NCBI GenBank assembly: GCA_042408875.1
Contig: JBHOQS010000021.1
Coordinates: 60,858-124,857 of the forward strand
Reading direction: 5' to 3'
Length of the DNA: 64,000 bases
Source of the DNA: JBHOQS01 sp042408875
GTDB lineage: Bacteria; Chloroflexota; UBA11872; JBHOQS01
Below, piece by piece: positions 17,898 to 26,070 of the stretch. The notes beneath the pieces were generated by a model. The model ran no database searches. It was not told where the DNA came from and was given only the letters and a program-made list of their open reading frames with translations. How positions within the stretch are numbered: the stretch's first letter is position 1; the number at the start of each line of letters is the position of its first letter. The position numbers were made by a program, and so were the translations under genes.

Positions 17898-18823
17898 CAC
17901 CGCGTTCTCCCTAGCCAGGCGAGGGCCATGGCGGCGAGGAAGCACAGCGCCGCCGCCGGCCGGAAGATCGCTCGGGCGCGGGCGATGTCGCCTGGGTCGG
18001 GCTCGCGGGAGGGAGCACCCAGGGAGTAGTGTCCAGGTTTCTCCAGGCACACCCGCAGGGCGCCCGCCATGGCCGCCATCGGCCAGCCGGCGTTCGGACT
18101 GGCGGTGCGCCCGGCATCGCGCCGGGCCACGCGCACTGCACCGCGCCAGTCGGCGCCAGCGAGCGCTGCCCCGGCGACGAGCGCGGCGGCGCTCAGCCGT
18201 GCTGGGATCAGGTTGAGCAGATCATCCAGGCGCGCGGCAGCCTTCCCCAGATACTCGTAGTGACCGCGGTAGCCGATCATGGCATCGAGCGTGTTCACGG
18301 CGCGGTAGGCGGCGGCGCCGGGCAAGCCGAAGAGGGCGTAGGCCAGCGCCGGTGCAGCACACGAGTCCGTCAGGTTCTCGGCCAGGGACTCAATCGCGGC
18401 CGAGGCACACTGCGCGGCGGTGAGCTCGCTGCGGTCACGGCTCACCAGCGCCAGCAGGCGCGCCCGAGCCGCGGCGACGTCGCCGCACGCCAGGGCGCGC
18501 TCCACCGCCCCAGCCGCTTCATCGAGCAGGCGCACGCTCAGGAGCGTCTTCAGTGCCCACGCCGCAAGCGGCACGCGCAGCCACGCTGGTAGCTTCCTCA
18601 GGGCACGCTCCGCCATCATGCCGGCGAGCCAGCATGTTGCCACCGTCAGGCCGGTGAGCCAGCCTCCGTAAACGAGCTGCGCCACCGCGCCAGTGCGCGG
18701 CGCATGTGCCTCCAGCCAGCCGATCAGCCGGCCTGTCCACACCACCGGGTGCCAGGCCGGCGGCGGCTCGCCCCAGGCCAGGTCGATGGCGAGCGCCAGG
18801 GCCAGCACTGCGGCGTGTTCCAT
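17897..18823 (-). CDS. cbiB: Adenosylcobinamide-phosphate synthase
   Basis: A 308-aa membrane protein with CbiB hallmarks DLAWGEPPPAWHPVVWTGRLI, ESLAENLTDSCAAPALAYALFG, RAVNTLDAMIGYRG and ASPNAGWPMAAMAGAL. It attaches the aminopropanol arm to cobyric acid to form cobinamide (phosphate). ATG 18823 is chosen because the family starts a few residues before DLAWGEPP. The gap of 169 bases to cobS upstream is the largest inside the operon. It is coupled to cobD by a one-base overlap. Confidence 0.95.
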   Translation of the reverse strand: MEHAAVLALALAIDLAWGEPPPAWHPVVWTGRLIGWLEAHAPRTGAVAQLVYGGWLTGLTVATCWLAGMMAERALRKLPAWLRVPLAAWALKTLLSVRLLDEAAGAVERALACGDVAAARARLLALVSRDRSELTAAQCASAAIESLAENLTDSCAAPALAYALFGLPGAAAYRAVNTLDAMIGYRGHYEYLGKAAARLDDLLNLIPARLSAAALVAGAALAGADWRGAVRVARRDAGRTASPNAGWPMAAMAGALRVCLEKPGHYSLGAPSREPDPGDIARARAIFRPAAALCFLAAMALAWLGRTR

Positions 18824-18992
18824 GGACCGAGAGCGCTGCGTCGTGACCCTGGAGGAGGCGTCGGTGCTCCTCACGGTGTGCTCCACGCGCGCAGAGTACC
18901 GCACGCCGTCTGTGCCAGCGGTCATGCGAGACTGAACAGACCCGGCTCGGCTCACCATCGCACAATCATACGTGCTGGCTGACGCGTCCTGA

Positions 18993-19730
18993 TCAGTGCC
19001 AGAGCGCCGCCAGGGCCATGATGAACGCGATCTCGGCCACTTCGTTGATCGCGCCGTAGCAGTCGCCGGTGAGGCCTGGCAGGTAGCGCAGCATCAGGAG
19101 GGCGGCCCCGAGGGCAGCGCCAAGCGCGACGAGTAGCGCTATCGGCGCAGTCCACGCTGCCACCACCAGAGCCATGGCAAGCGCGGCGATCGTCGCCAGG
19201 GCCAGCGCCGGCCAGCGTAGGTGCTCCTTGAAGTGCCGGCCGGCACCTTCCGGGCGGGCGTACGGGAAGCCCCACATGGCCGCGACCATGCTCCAGCGCC
19301 CGGCTGCCGGCGCGAGCACCAGCCCGGCGGAGCGGGCCGGTGGCGGCAACGCGACGAGAACGGCATACCGCCCTAACAGATCAAGCACGATCGCGATGGT
19401 GCCGAAGCTGCCGATGCGGCTATCGCGCATGATCTCCAGGCGCCGGTCCGGAGGAGCCAGGCAGAACAGGCCGTCGCACGTGTCCGCCAGGCCATCCAGA
19501 TGCAGCCCGCCGCTCAGCAGGACCGTCGCGGCAATGGCGAGCACGACGCCGGCCGGCTCTGGCAGGGCGCGGCGGGCAACGAGCTCAACCACCGCGGCGG
19601 CCAGGCCGATCGCTGCGCCCACCACCGGGAACAGCGCCGGGGCCCAGCGGAAGGCGCGCTCATCTGGCGCCCCAGCGGCCGGCCAGGGCACAACAGTGAG
19701 GAACTGCCAGGCCAGGGCCAGGGTGCTCAT
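18993..19730 (-). CDS. cobS: Adenosylcobinamide-GDP ribazoletransferase (cobalamin synthase)
   Basis: A 245-aa polytopic membrane protein. The catalytic signature GGLHLDGLADTCDGL is complete, followed by RDSRIGSFG and the C-terminal GLTGDCYGAINEVAE. It joins AdoCbi-GDP and alpha-ribazole to make adenosylcobalamin. Its ATG at 19730 overlaps the stop of cobT by four bases (ATGA), which fixes the start and shows translational coupling. The order cobT-cobS is common. Confidence 0.95.
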   Translation of the reverse strand: MSTLALAWQFLTVVPWPAAGAPDERAFRWAPALFPVVGAAIGLAAAVVELVARRALPEPAGVVLAIAATVLLSGGLHLDGLADTCDGLFCLAPPDRRLEIMRDSRIGSFGTIAIVLDLLGRYAVLVALPPPARSAGLVLAPAAGRWSMVAAMWGFPYARPEGAGRHFKEHLRWPALALATIAALAMALVVAAWTAPIALLVALGAALGAALLMLRYLPGLTGDCYGAINEVAEIAFIMALAALWH

Positions 19731-20827
19731 CCGCTGCGCTCCGCCACGCCGGCTTCCTCGAACGTCGCCATCTCCGTCAAGAGACGCGCTGCTGCCTCGA
19801 CCAGGGGCATGGCCAGCGCTGCGCCTGTGCCCTCGCCCAGCCGCATACCCAGGTCGAGCAGCGGGTGCAGGCACAGATGTTCTAGAGCGATGGCATGCCC
19901 CGGCTCGGCGGAACGGTGCGCAGCGATGAGGTAGTCACGCACGCTCGGGGCGAGCGCGCAGGCGAGCAGCGCCGCCGCCGTGCTGATGAAGCCATCGATG
20001 ATCACTGGCACGCGAGCCGCCGCTGAGGCCAGCGCGATGCCGGCCAGTCCACCGATCTCAAAGCCGCCCACCCTGGCCAGCACCTCCAGTGGCTGGGCCG
20101 GATCCGGCCGGTGCAGCGCCAGGGCGCGCTCGATCACAGCGATCTTGTGCGCCACGCCGGCAGCATCGAGGCCTGTCCCAGGTCCGGTGACCTCCGCTGC
20201 TGGACGGCCGGTCATAGCCGCCACGATGGCCGCTGCGCTGGTGCTGTTGCCGATGCCCATCTCACCAAGCGCCACCAGCCCGGCACCTCGTTGCGCTCGT
20301 TCCTGCTGGAAGAGCCGGATGCCCGCCTCGACGGCGGCCAGCGCCTGTTCCCGGCTCATGGCCGGGCCGCAGCTCATGTCCTGCGTGCCCGGCGCGATGC
20401 GGTAGCTGTGCAGCGCTGGATGATCAGGCAACAGCGCGGCCACTCCGAAGTCTGCCACGACCACGCTCGCTCCGACCGTGCGCGCCAGGACGTTGATGGC
20501 AGCGCCGCCGCGCAGGAAGTTCTGCACCATCTGCGCAGTGACCTCTTGCGGGTACGCGCTCACGCCCTGGCGGACCACACCGTGGTCGGCCGCGAGCACG
20601 AAGACAACCTTGCGGCCAAGGCGCGGCCGTCCCTGCGCGGTGATGCCGGCCAGGTGGACCGAGAGCGTCTCCAGGCGGCCTAGGCTGCCCGGCGGCTTGG
20701 TCAGGCGCGCCTGGCGGGCGCGAGCCTGCGCCATCGCCTCGCTGTCGAGCGGCCGGATGGCCCGCAGTGTGGCGGCCAGTAGCTGGCCGGGCGTCTGCGC
20801 CGCCGGGGCAGATTGGAGCTCAGGCAT
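19727..20827 (-). CDS. cobT: Nicotinate-nucleotide:dimethylbenzimidazole phosphoribosyltransferase
   Basis: A 366-aa enzyme with CobT motifs: LTKPPGSLGRLE, VLAADHGVVRQGVSAYPQEVT, GGAAINVLAR, LGEMGIGNSTSAAA, TGPGTGLD and the active-site region RLGEGTGAALA. It makes alpha-ribazole-phosphate for the lower ligand. The ATG at 20827 overlaps the end of the ATP-binding gene by eight bases. The stop overlaps cobS. It is of normal length. Confidence 0.96.
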   Translation of the reverse strand: MPELQSAPAAQTPGQLLAATLRAIRPLDSEAMAQARARQARLTKPPGSLGRLETLSVHLAGITAQGRPRLGRKVVFVLAADHGVVRQGVSAYPQEVTAQMVQNFLRGGAAINVLARTVGASVVVADFGVAALLPDHPALHSYRIAPGTQDMSCGPAMSREQALAAVEAGIRLFQQERAQRGAGLVALGEMGIGNSTSAAAIVAAMTGRPAAEVTGPGTGLDAAGVAHKIAVIERALALHRPDPAQPLEVLARVGGFEIGGLAGIALASAAARVPVIIDGFISTAAALLACALAPSVRDYLIAAHRSAEPGHAIALEHLCLHPLLDLGMRLGEGTGAALAMPLVEAAARLLTEMATFEEAGVAERSG

Positions 20828-21743
20828 GCTCTGTCTCCTGAGACGGGCGTCGCTCCTCCCGCAAACCTTCGACATGTACGGAATGCAAGCCTCCATACAG
20901 AGGTGCACCGGTCCGGCCATCGGGAAGCGGCACGATGTGCGGGACATCCAGCACCGGATGGCGCTGCACGAGCACACGTGCCTGGAAAGCCTCCCATAGG
21001 CGCTCCGGCGTGAGCACGTCCGCGGGCCGCCCATCTGCCACGACGGCGCCGGAGCGCAGCACCAGCAGCCTAGGGAAGTACATCGCCGCCAGGTTCAAGT
21101 CGTGCATGGAAGCGACAATGGTGAGGCCACTGCGGTTCAGTTCACGCAGGAGCTCAAGCAGGGCAACCTGATAATGCAGATCCAGGTGCGCGGTGGGCTC
21201 GTCAAGCAGCAGGAGCCGCGGCTCCTGCGCCAAGGCCATAGCAAGGACCACCCGCCTCCGCTCGCCTCCGGAGAGATCGGTGTAGAAGCGGCCGGCCAGC
21301 GGTGCGGTCGCAGTGATGGCTAGGGCGCGCTGCACTGCCGCGCGGTCCGCAGCCGTCTCGCCGCGCCAGGCACGTACATGTGGCGTACGGCCCAGCGCCA
21401 CCAGCTCAGCCACGGTGAACGCAAACGGCACTGAGACCTCTTGTGGCACGAGGGCGAGCGTGCGCGCCACCTCACGCCGATGCAACCGGTCCAGCGGCCG
21501 GCCGTCTAGCTCCACCCGACCACAGTGAGGCTTGAGCAGCCCGGCCATCAGCCGCAGTAGCGTCGATTTTCCGGCGCCGTTCGCCCCGAGGATGGCCACC
21601 ATCGCCCCAGGCGCGACCTCCAGCGTTGCCGGCACAAGCGTGAACCCGCTCGTGGCGTAGTGAAAGCCGGCGTGCTCCAGGCGCAGTCGGGCGCCCGGCG
21701 ATAGGGTACTGACTGGCTTTACCGCAGACACATCAGAGCGCAT
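20820..21743 (-). CDS. btuD: Vitamin B12 ABC transporter, ATP-binding protein
   Basis: A 307-aa ABC ATPase of the iron-siderophore/B12 (FecCD) class. Walker A is GANGAGKST, the Q-loop is LVPQEV, the signature is LSGGERRR and Walker B is LLLLDEPT, followed by SMHDLN. It drives import by the permease encoded just upstream. Its start overlaps the permease stop by 11 bases. A C-terminal tail of about 50 residues beyond the ATPase core is present. Riboswitch control makes a corrinoid the likely substrate. Confidence 0.92.
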   Translation of the reverse strand: MRSDVSAVKPVSTLSPGARLRLEHAGFHYATSGFTLVPATLEVAPGAMVAILGANGAGKSTLLRLMAGLLKPHCGRVELDGRPLDRLHRREVARTLALVPQEVSVPFAFTVAELVALGRTPHVRAWRGETAADRAAVQRALAITATAPLAGRFYTDLSGGERRRVVLAMALAQEPRLLLLDEPTAHLDLHYQVALLELLRELNRSGLTIVASMHDLNLAAMYFPRLLVLRSGAVVADGRPADVLTPERLWEAFQARVLVQRHPVLDVPHIVPLPDGRTGAPLYGGLHSVHVEGLREERRPSQETEHA

Positions 21744-22833
21744 ACTCCCGCTTCTTCTGCCGAAGCAGCAGCAAGAAAAACGGCGCGCCGGTAAGGGCCG
21801 TGAGCACGCCGACCGGCAGCTCGGACGGCGCTGCCACCGTCCGCGCCAGCGTGTCCGCCAGCGCCAAGAACGCCGCGCCCACAAGCGCCGTCACCGGCAG
21901 CAGCACACGGTGGTCGGGGCCGAGTACCAGCCGAACAGCGTGTGGCACGACCAGGCCGACGAAACCGATCAGCCCGCTGATTGAGACCGCCAGGCCCGTC
22001 AGCACTGCGCCGGCCAGCACCGTCTGTAGCTTGGCGAGCTCGACGGAGATGCCCAGGCTCGCCGCCACATCCTCGCCGAGGGCGAAGGCGTTGAGTGTCC
22101 GCGCCAGTCCGAACGATGCCACCAGCACCAGAAGCGTTGCCGGGGCAATGACTTGGAGCTGTTGCCATCCACTCACCGAGATGCCGCCCATAAGCCACAG
22201 AAAAAGCTGGCGGATGCGAAGCTGCAGCCGGTCGTTCACCACGATCAGGAGCGACATGACGCCGGTCATGAATGAGCCGGCCACGAAGCCAGCCAGCAGC
22301 AGGCTCACCACCGGCACGCGACCACCCACCCGAGCGACGTGGTAGACCAGTAGCACGCTGGCCAGCGCCCCGAGGGCAGCCAGCAGGGGCACCAGCCCGA
22401 AGCCGAGCAGGGAGAGCGTCCCGCCGAGCAAGAGCGCGATCGTAGCGCCCAGCGCAGCCCCGGCCGAGCTACCGATCACGTACGGGTCAGCCAGCGGGTT
22501 GCGCAGCATCCCCTGGTACAGCGCGCCGGTGGTGGCCAGCGCTGCGCCAACCAGGGCCCCAGCCACGACGCGCGGCAGCCGAATGGTGAGCAGGATCGTT
22601 TCCTCGGCAGGCGTCCACACCACAGGGCCAGTATAGAGACTCGCCTGCCGCAGCAAGATCAACGCGGCGTGCCGCGGATCGATCGGCACCGCGCCGATCG
22701 CGACGCCGGCCACGAGCGCTCCCAGCGCTAGCAGCCCGGCGCTGCCGAGGGCTACCGGCGCGCGGGGCCGGCGCGCCAGCGTTCCAGAAGCGTGCGCTTG
22801 GTCTGTCTGAGCCAGCGTCTGTGGTGCCGCCAT
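21733..22833 (-). CDS. btuC: Vitamin B12 ABC transporter, permease
   Basis: A FecCD-family permease of about 366 aa with around ten membrane helices. Signature stretches are RLPRVVAGALVGAALATTGALYQ (split here), NPLADPYVIGSSAGA, SISGLIGFVGLVVPHAVRLVLGPDHR and ELPVGVLTALTGAPFF. It forms the inner-membrane channel for corrinoids with BtuD and BtuF. ATG 22833 is preferred over the GTG at 22857; neither has a strong ribosome-binding site. The leader is an extremely AT-rich repeat block. Confidence 0.92.
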   Translation of the reverse strand: MAAPQTLAQTDQAHASGTLARRPRAPVALGSAGLLALGALVAGVAIGAVPIDPRHAALILLRQASLYTGPVVWTPAEETILLTIRLPRVVAGALVGAALATTGALYQGMLRNPLADPYVIGSSAGAALGATIALLLGGTLSLLGFGLVPLLAALGALASVLLVYHVARVGGRVPVVSLLLAGFVAGSFMTGVMSLLIVVNDRLQLRIRQLFLWLMGGISVSGWQQLQVIAPATLLVLVASFGLARTLNAFALGEDVAASLGISVELAKLQTVLAGAVLTGLAVSISGLIGFVGLVVPHAVRLVLGPDHRVLLPVTALVGAAFLALADTLARTVAAPSELPVGVLTALTGAPFFLLLLRQKKREYAL

Positions 22834-22877
22834 CACCCGTTCGCCTGTACTCGTCACAGTGCTCGAGCATACACTCG

Positions 22878-22938
22878 TATTTTTTCATTTTACTTTTTTA
22901 TTTTACTATTACTTATTTTATTTATTACTTATTACTTG
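22878..22938. repeat. Very AT-rich degenerate repeat between btuF and btuC
   Basis: About 61 bases of nearly pure A/T composed of variations of TTTTACTTTT, ACTTATTTT and TTATTACTT. It starts at the stop codon of btuF and forms the leader of btuC, in strong contrast to the GC-rich surroundings. Confidence 0.7.
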
Positions 22939-23888
22939 AACACATCCGGGTGGATGAAGCGCGCCAGCAGTTCCAGACCATCTACGATACGCGGGCCGGG
23001 GCGCACCACGATGTTAGGATCCTCAATCGGCTTAATCGCTCCCTTCCTCACCGCGGTGAGGTTCTCCCAGCCGGGGCGCCTCGCCACGCTCTCCGGTGTG
23101 ACGCCGTACGCGTAATCGGAGAGGATGATGATCTCAGGATCGGCTCTGACCAGCTCTTCCAAGCTGAGCTGCGGCCACTGGGAAGAAGCGCCCGCGGCGA
23201 TGTTCTGGCCGCCGGCCAGCGTAATCATTGCATCCACAAATGAGCCAGGGCCAGCAGTGAAGGGCTTGCTCGGGTCGGTGGCATCCACCTCAAAGAAGAC
23301 ACGCGGTTTCGCCGTGGCCTGACGCGCCTTTGCCGCAACAGCATCGATGCGGTCCTTCATACTGGCAGTGATGCGCCTAGCACGCTCGGCCGTCCCGGTG
23401 ATCATGCCGGTCTGCTCGATGTTGCGCATGATGCCAGCAAAGTCCTTCGGTCCCCATACCACCACTGGAATCTTGCTGCTCTCAAGCTGCTGGATCAGAT
23501 CCTGGGGATTGATCGTCGAGGCTACGACTAGGTCGGGAGAGAAGGAAACGATCTTTTCTACGCTGGGCTTCGTGCCGCCGATCTTGGGTTTGGCCTTGGC
23601 TTCCTCGGGATAGTCACAGAAGTCGGTGACGGCGACAATGCGCTCATTCAGTCCTAAAGCGAACAGGATCTCGGTGTTACTCGGTGCCGTCGACACAATC
23701 CGCTGCGGCAGCTTCTCCACGCGTACCGAGCGGCCGAGGTCGTCAGTGATGGTCACCGGAAAGGCGGCCTGTTCGGCTGCCGGCGTCTGCCCGGCCGGCG
23801 CGGCGGCGCGCGGCACCGGCTGGGTACAGGCGTTCAGTCCAACAGCAAGCGCCAGGACAAGAGCAAGAAAACGGATGACCTGGGACAT
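22932..23888 (-). CDS. btuF: Vitamin B12 ABC transporter, substrate-binding lipoprotein
   Basis: A 318-aa periplasmic-binding-type protein. Signal: FLALVLALAVGLNAC, with lipobox LNAC. The mature protein shows the class III fold markers of BtuF/FecB proteins: DDLGRSVRVEKLPQRIVSTAPSNTEILFALG and KPSVEKIVSFSPDLVVAS. It captures corrinoids outside the membrane. It is the first gene after the cobalamin riboswitch, about 190 bases downstream. ATG 23888 is chosen because the signal peptide begins there; the frame has an earlier Met. Confidence 0.92.
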   Translation of the reverse strand: MSQVIRFLALVLALAVGLNACTQPVPRAAAPAGQTPAAEQAAFPVTITDDLGRSVRVEKLPQRIVSTAPSNTEILFALGLNERIVAVTDFCDYPEEAKAKPKIGGTKPSVEKIVSFSPDLVVASTINPQDLIQQLESSKIPVVVWGPKDFAGIMRNIEQTGMITGTAERARRITASMKDRIDAVAAKARQATAKPRVFFEVDATDPSKPFTAGPGSFVDAMITLAGGQNIAAGASSQWPQLSLEELVRADPEIIILSDYAYGVTPESVARRPGWENLTAVRKGAIKPIEDPNIVVRPGPRIVDGLELLARFIHPDVFK

Positions 23889-24079
23889 CTGGGGTGATTC
23901 CTTTCCCCTCCAAGAATGCATGCCGGGCTACGGCATGCCGCGGTACGCCTGTGATGGGCAAATGGCAGTGCTAGTTACTCCCGGCCTGGTGGAGCGCCGG
24001 GTGCCGCGCAATAGAGTGGGCGGCTCCTTGCCGGGTCAGGCAAGGGCACGCGATGCGTGAGGACCCATGGATTGCCTTC

Positions 24080-24270
24080 CCCCCTTTGCTCGAAGGTGTA
24101 CGGCACTTCCCGAGGGCAGGCATTCGGGCTTCCGGCCGGAACGGTTCGGCCGGCTACCGCTGCGGCACAGCGCCGGACTTTGACCGGACTTTCCCTGTCC
24201 CCCGGTGCAGGGATGGAGTTGGCCGGCACCGACCCACAGCCTGGCGGCCGGGGGCATAGCCGGCAATCGG
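24080..24270 (-). promoter_or_regulatory. Cobalamin riboswitch
   Basis: On the minus strand the region contains CAGGGAAAGTCCGGTCAAAG, a core with CAGCGGTAGCCGG, and a B12 box variant AAGCCCGAATGCCTGCC (24115-24131). These match the conserved elements of AdoCbl riboswitches (consensus box AGYCMGGAGACCRGCC). It lies upstream of the btuF-btuC-btuD-cobT-cobS-cbiB-cobD operon. Exact ends are estimates. Known members shut down expression when cobalamin is plentiful. Confidence 0.9.
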
Positions 24271-24540
24271 GATGCTAGCACGGGTGCAGCGGCCCTGTCA
24301 ATGCATGCGCCGTAGCATGCGCGCTGCTGGGCAGGTCAGGGCATCCCGCTGCTCCCTGCCCCGTGAGCGCGGCGGCCACTTTGTCGTATACTTTTGAGTG
24401 GGTGCGCGCCTGCGGGTGCTGCCCGACGTGGCGCACGCGTTGCTGGCGAGTCTTCAGTATACTTTTACTATACAACTTAATATGCAATATACTACATACG
24501 GCTATATACATCTACACAACGCCTTCACACAGAAGCACAC

Positions 24541-24606
24541 AGACGCCGTTACCTAGCAGACGCCGTTACCTATGGCTACACATGGACGATGGATACACAT
24601 GGACGA
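24541..24606. repeat. Two adjoining 17-bp-period repeats upstream of citrate synthase
   Basis: AGACGCCGTTACCT occurs at 24541-24554 and 24558-24571; then ACACATGGACGA at 24578-24589 and 24595-24606. Both have a 17-base period. Before them the leader is AT-rich (24455-24530) with loosely repeated TATAC/ATAC motifs. Confidence 0.8.
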
Positions 24607-24665
24607 GCCCGCCTGCTGGGCAGCACAGCCCGGTGACAGGCGAGATTAGTCGAGAGGTGGGTAGC

Positions 24666-25802
24666 ATGCCAGAGTCGTCCGGGCTTGAGGGCGTGGTCGC
24701 TGCGACCTCGGCTATCTGCGATGTCAACGGTATAGAGGGCAGACTGATCTACCGCGGCTACGATATCCATGATCTCGTCGCGCACTCAAACTTTGAGGAG
24801 GTGACGTACCTGCTCTGGCACGGCAAGCTGCCCACCCGTGCCGAGTTCGACGAGTTCCGGCGGCAGCTTGGGGCGCAGCGGGCCTTACCTGAGCCGGTGC
24901 TGGCGGCCATGCGCGGCTGGCCGCCTAAAGCACTACCCATGGATGTGCTCCGCACTGCGGTGTCGATGCTGTCGCTGTACGATCCTGACCAGGGCGATGA
25001 CAGCGAGCCGGCCAACGTACGCAAGTCGATCCGGCTCACCGCGCAGATGGGCACGATTGTCGCTGCCTGGGACCGCATCCGCAACGGTGCGCCCGTCGTG
25101 CCGCCCGATCCAGCGCTCGACACGGCAGCGAACTTCCTGTACATGCTGAAGGGGCAGCGGCCCGATGAGGAGAGCCGGCGGGCCATGGATATCAGCCTGA
25201 TCCTGCACGCCGACCACGAGCTGAACGCCTCGACGTTTGCCGCCCGCGTTACCGCCGCGACCCTGGCCGATATGTATTCGGCGATCACCTCAGCGGTGGG
25301 CACGCTGGCCGGACCGTTGCATGGGGGCGCCAACGTACGCGTCATGCAGATGCTCCAGGAGATCGGCGACCCAGCGCGGGCCGAGGAGTATATCCTAGCC
25401 AAGCTCGCTCGGCACGAGCGCATCATGGGCTTCGGGCACCGCGTCTACAAGACCGAAGACCCCCGCGCCATGCACCTGCGCCGGCTGTCAAAGGAGCTAG
25501 GGGAGCGCTACGGCCAGCCGAAGTGGTATCAGATCTCGCGAGCGGTTGAGGACGTCATGCGGCGAGAGATGCAGGCCCGTGGCAGGGACATCTACCCGAA
25601 CGTTGACTTCTACTCCGCGTCCGTGTACTACGTGCTCGGCATCGCCCAGGACCTCTTCACCCCCGTCTTTGCCGTCAGCCGGGTTGCCGGCTGGACAGCG
25701 CACGTCCTGGAGCAGCTCAGCAACAACCGCTTGATCCGGCCTCGAGCGGAGTATGTCGGGCCGCGCAATTTGCAGTACATCCCGATTGACCAGCGCGGCT
25801 GA
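24666..25802 (+). CDS. gltA: Citrate synthase
   Basis: A 378-aa type II-short citrate synthase. The catalytic residues are all there: His in GPLHGGAN, His in IMGFGHRVYK and Asp in YPNVDFYSA; LHADHELNASTF is also conserved. It condenses oxaloacetate with acetyl-CoA in the TCA cycle; a 2-methylcitrate synthase with the same motifs cannot be excluded. ATG 24666 follows GAGAGGTGGG, a good ribosome-binding site, so the longer frame reaching back through the repeats is rejected. Confidence 0.95.
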   Translation: MPESSGLEGVVAATSAICDVNGIEGRLIYRGYDIHDLVAHSNFEEVTYLLWHGKLPTRAEFDEFRRQLGAQRALPEPVLAAMRGWPPKALPMDVLRTAVSMLSLYDPDQGDDSEPANVRKSIRLTAQMGTIVAAWDRIRNGAPVVPPDPALDTAANFLYMLKGQRPDEESRRAMDISLILHADHELNASTFAARVTAATLADMYSAITSAVGTLAGPLHGGANVRVMQMLQEIGDPARAEEYILAKLARHERIMGFGHRVYKTEDPRAMHLRRLSKELGERYGQPKWYQISRAVEDVMRREMQARGRDIYPNVDFYSASVYYVLGIAQDLFTPVFAVSRVAGWTAHVLEQLSNNRLIRPRAEYVGPRNLQYIPIDQRG

Positions 25803-26070
25803 GTGAACGGACGCTGACCGGTGGACGGACGCAGGAGACGTGTGCTCAACAAGGGCGTCGGCTCCTGCGTTTGCCCGGGTTCGCTAGGCCCTGGCCGATG
25901 GTGTTTGCCCGTAGGAGGCGCTGCAGCTCTGCCACTAGATGCTTCTTACTCCCCAGCCCCCTGGCGCCGCACGGCGGGGGGCAGCACGGCGTTCCCCTGG
26001 CGTTCCTGCTTTATCCGCCTATAACAAGCTGTCAAGGAGCCTGCCCAGCCTACGGCCGCCTGTGCAAGCG

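Noticed and set aside
24363..24665. 101-residue N-terminal extension of citrate synthase
   Set aside because: It would translate the AT-rich repeat leader; the ATG at 24666 has a good ribosome-binding site and gives the normal family length.
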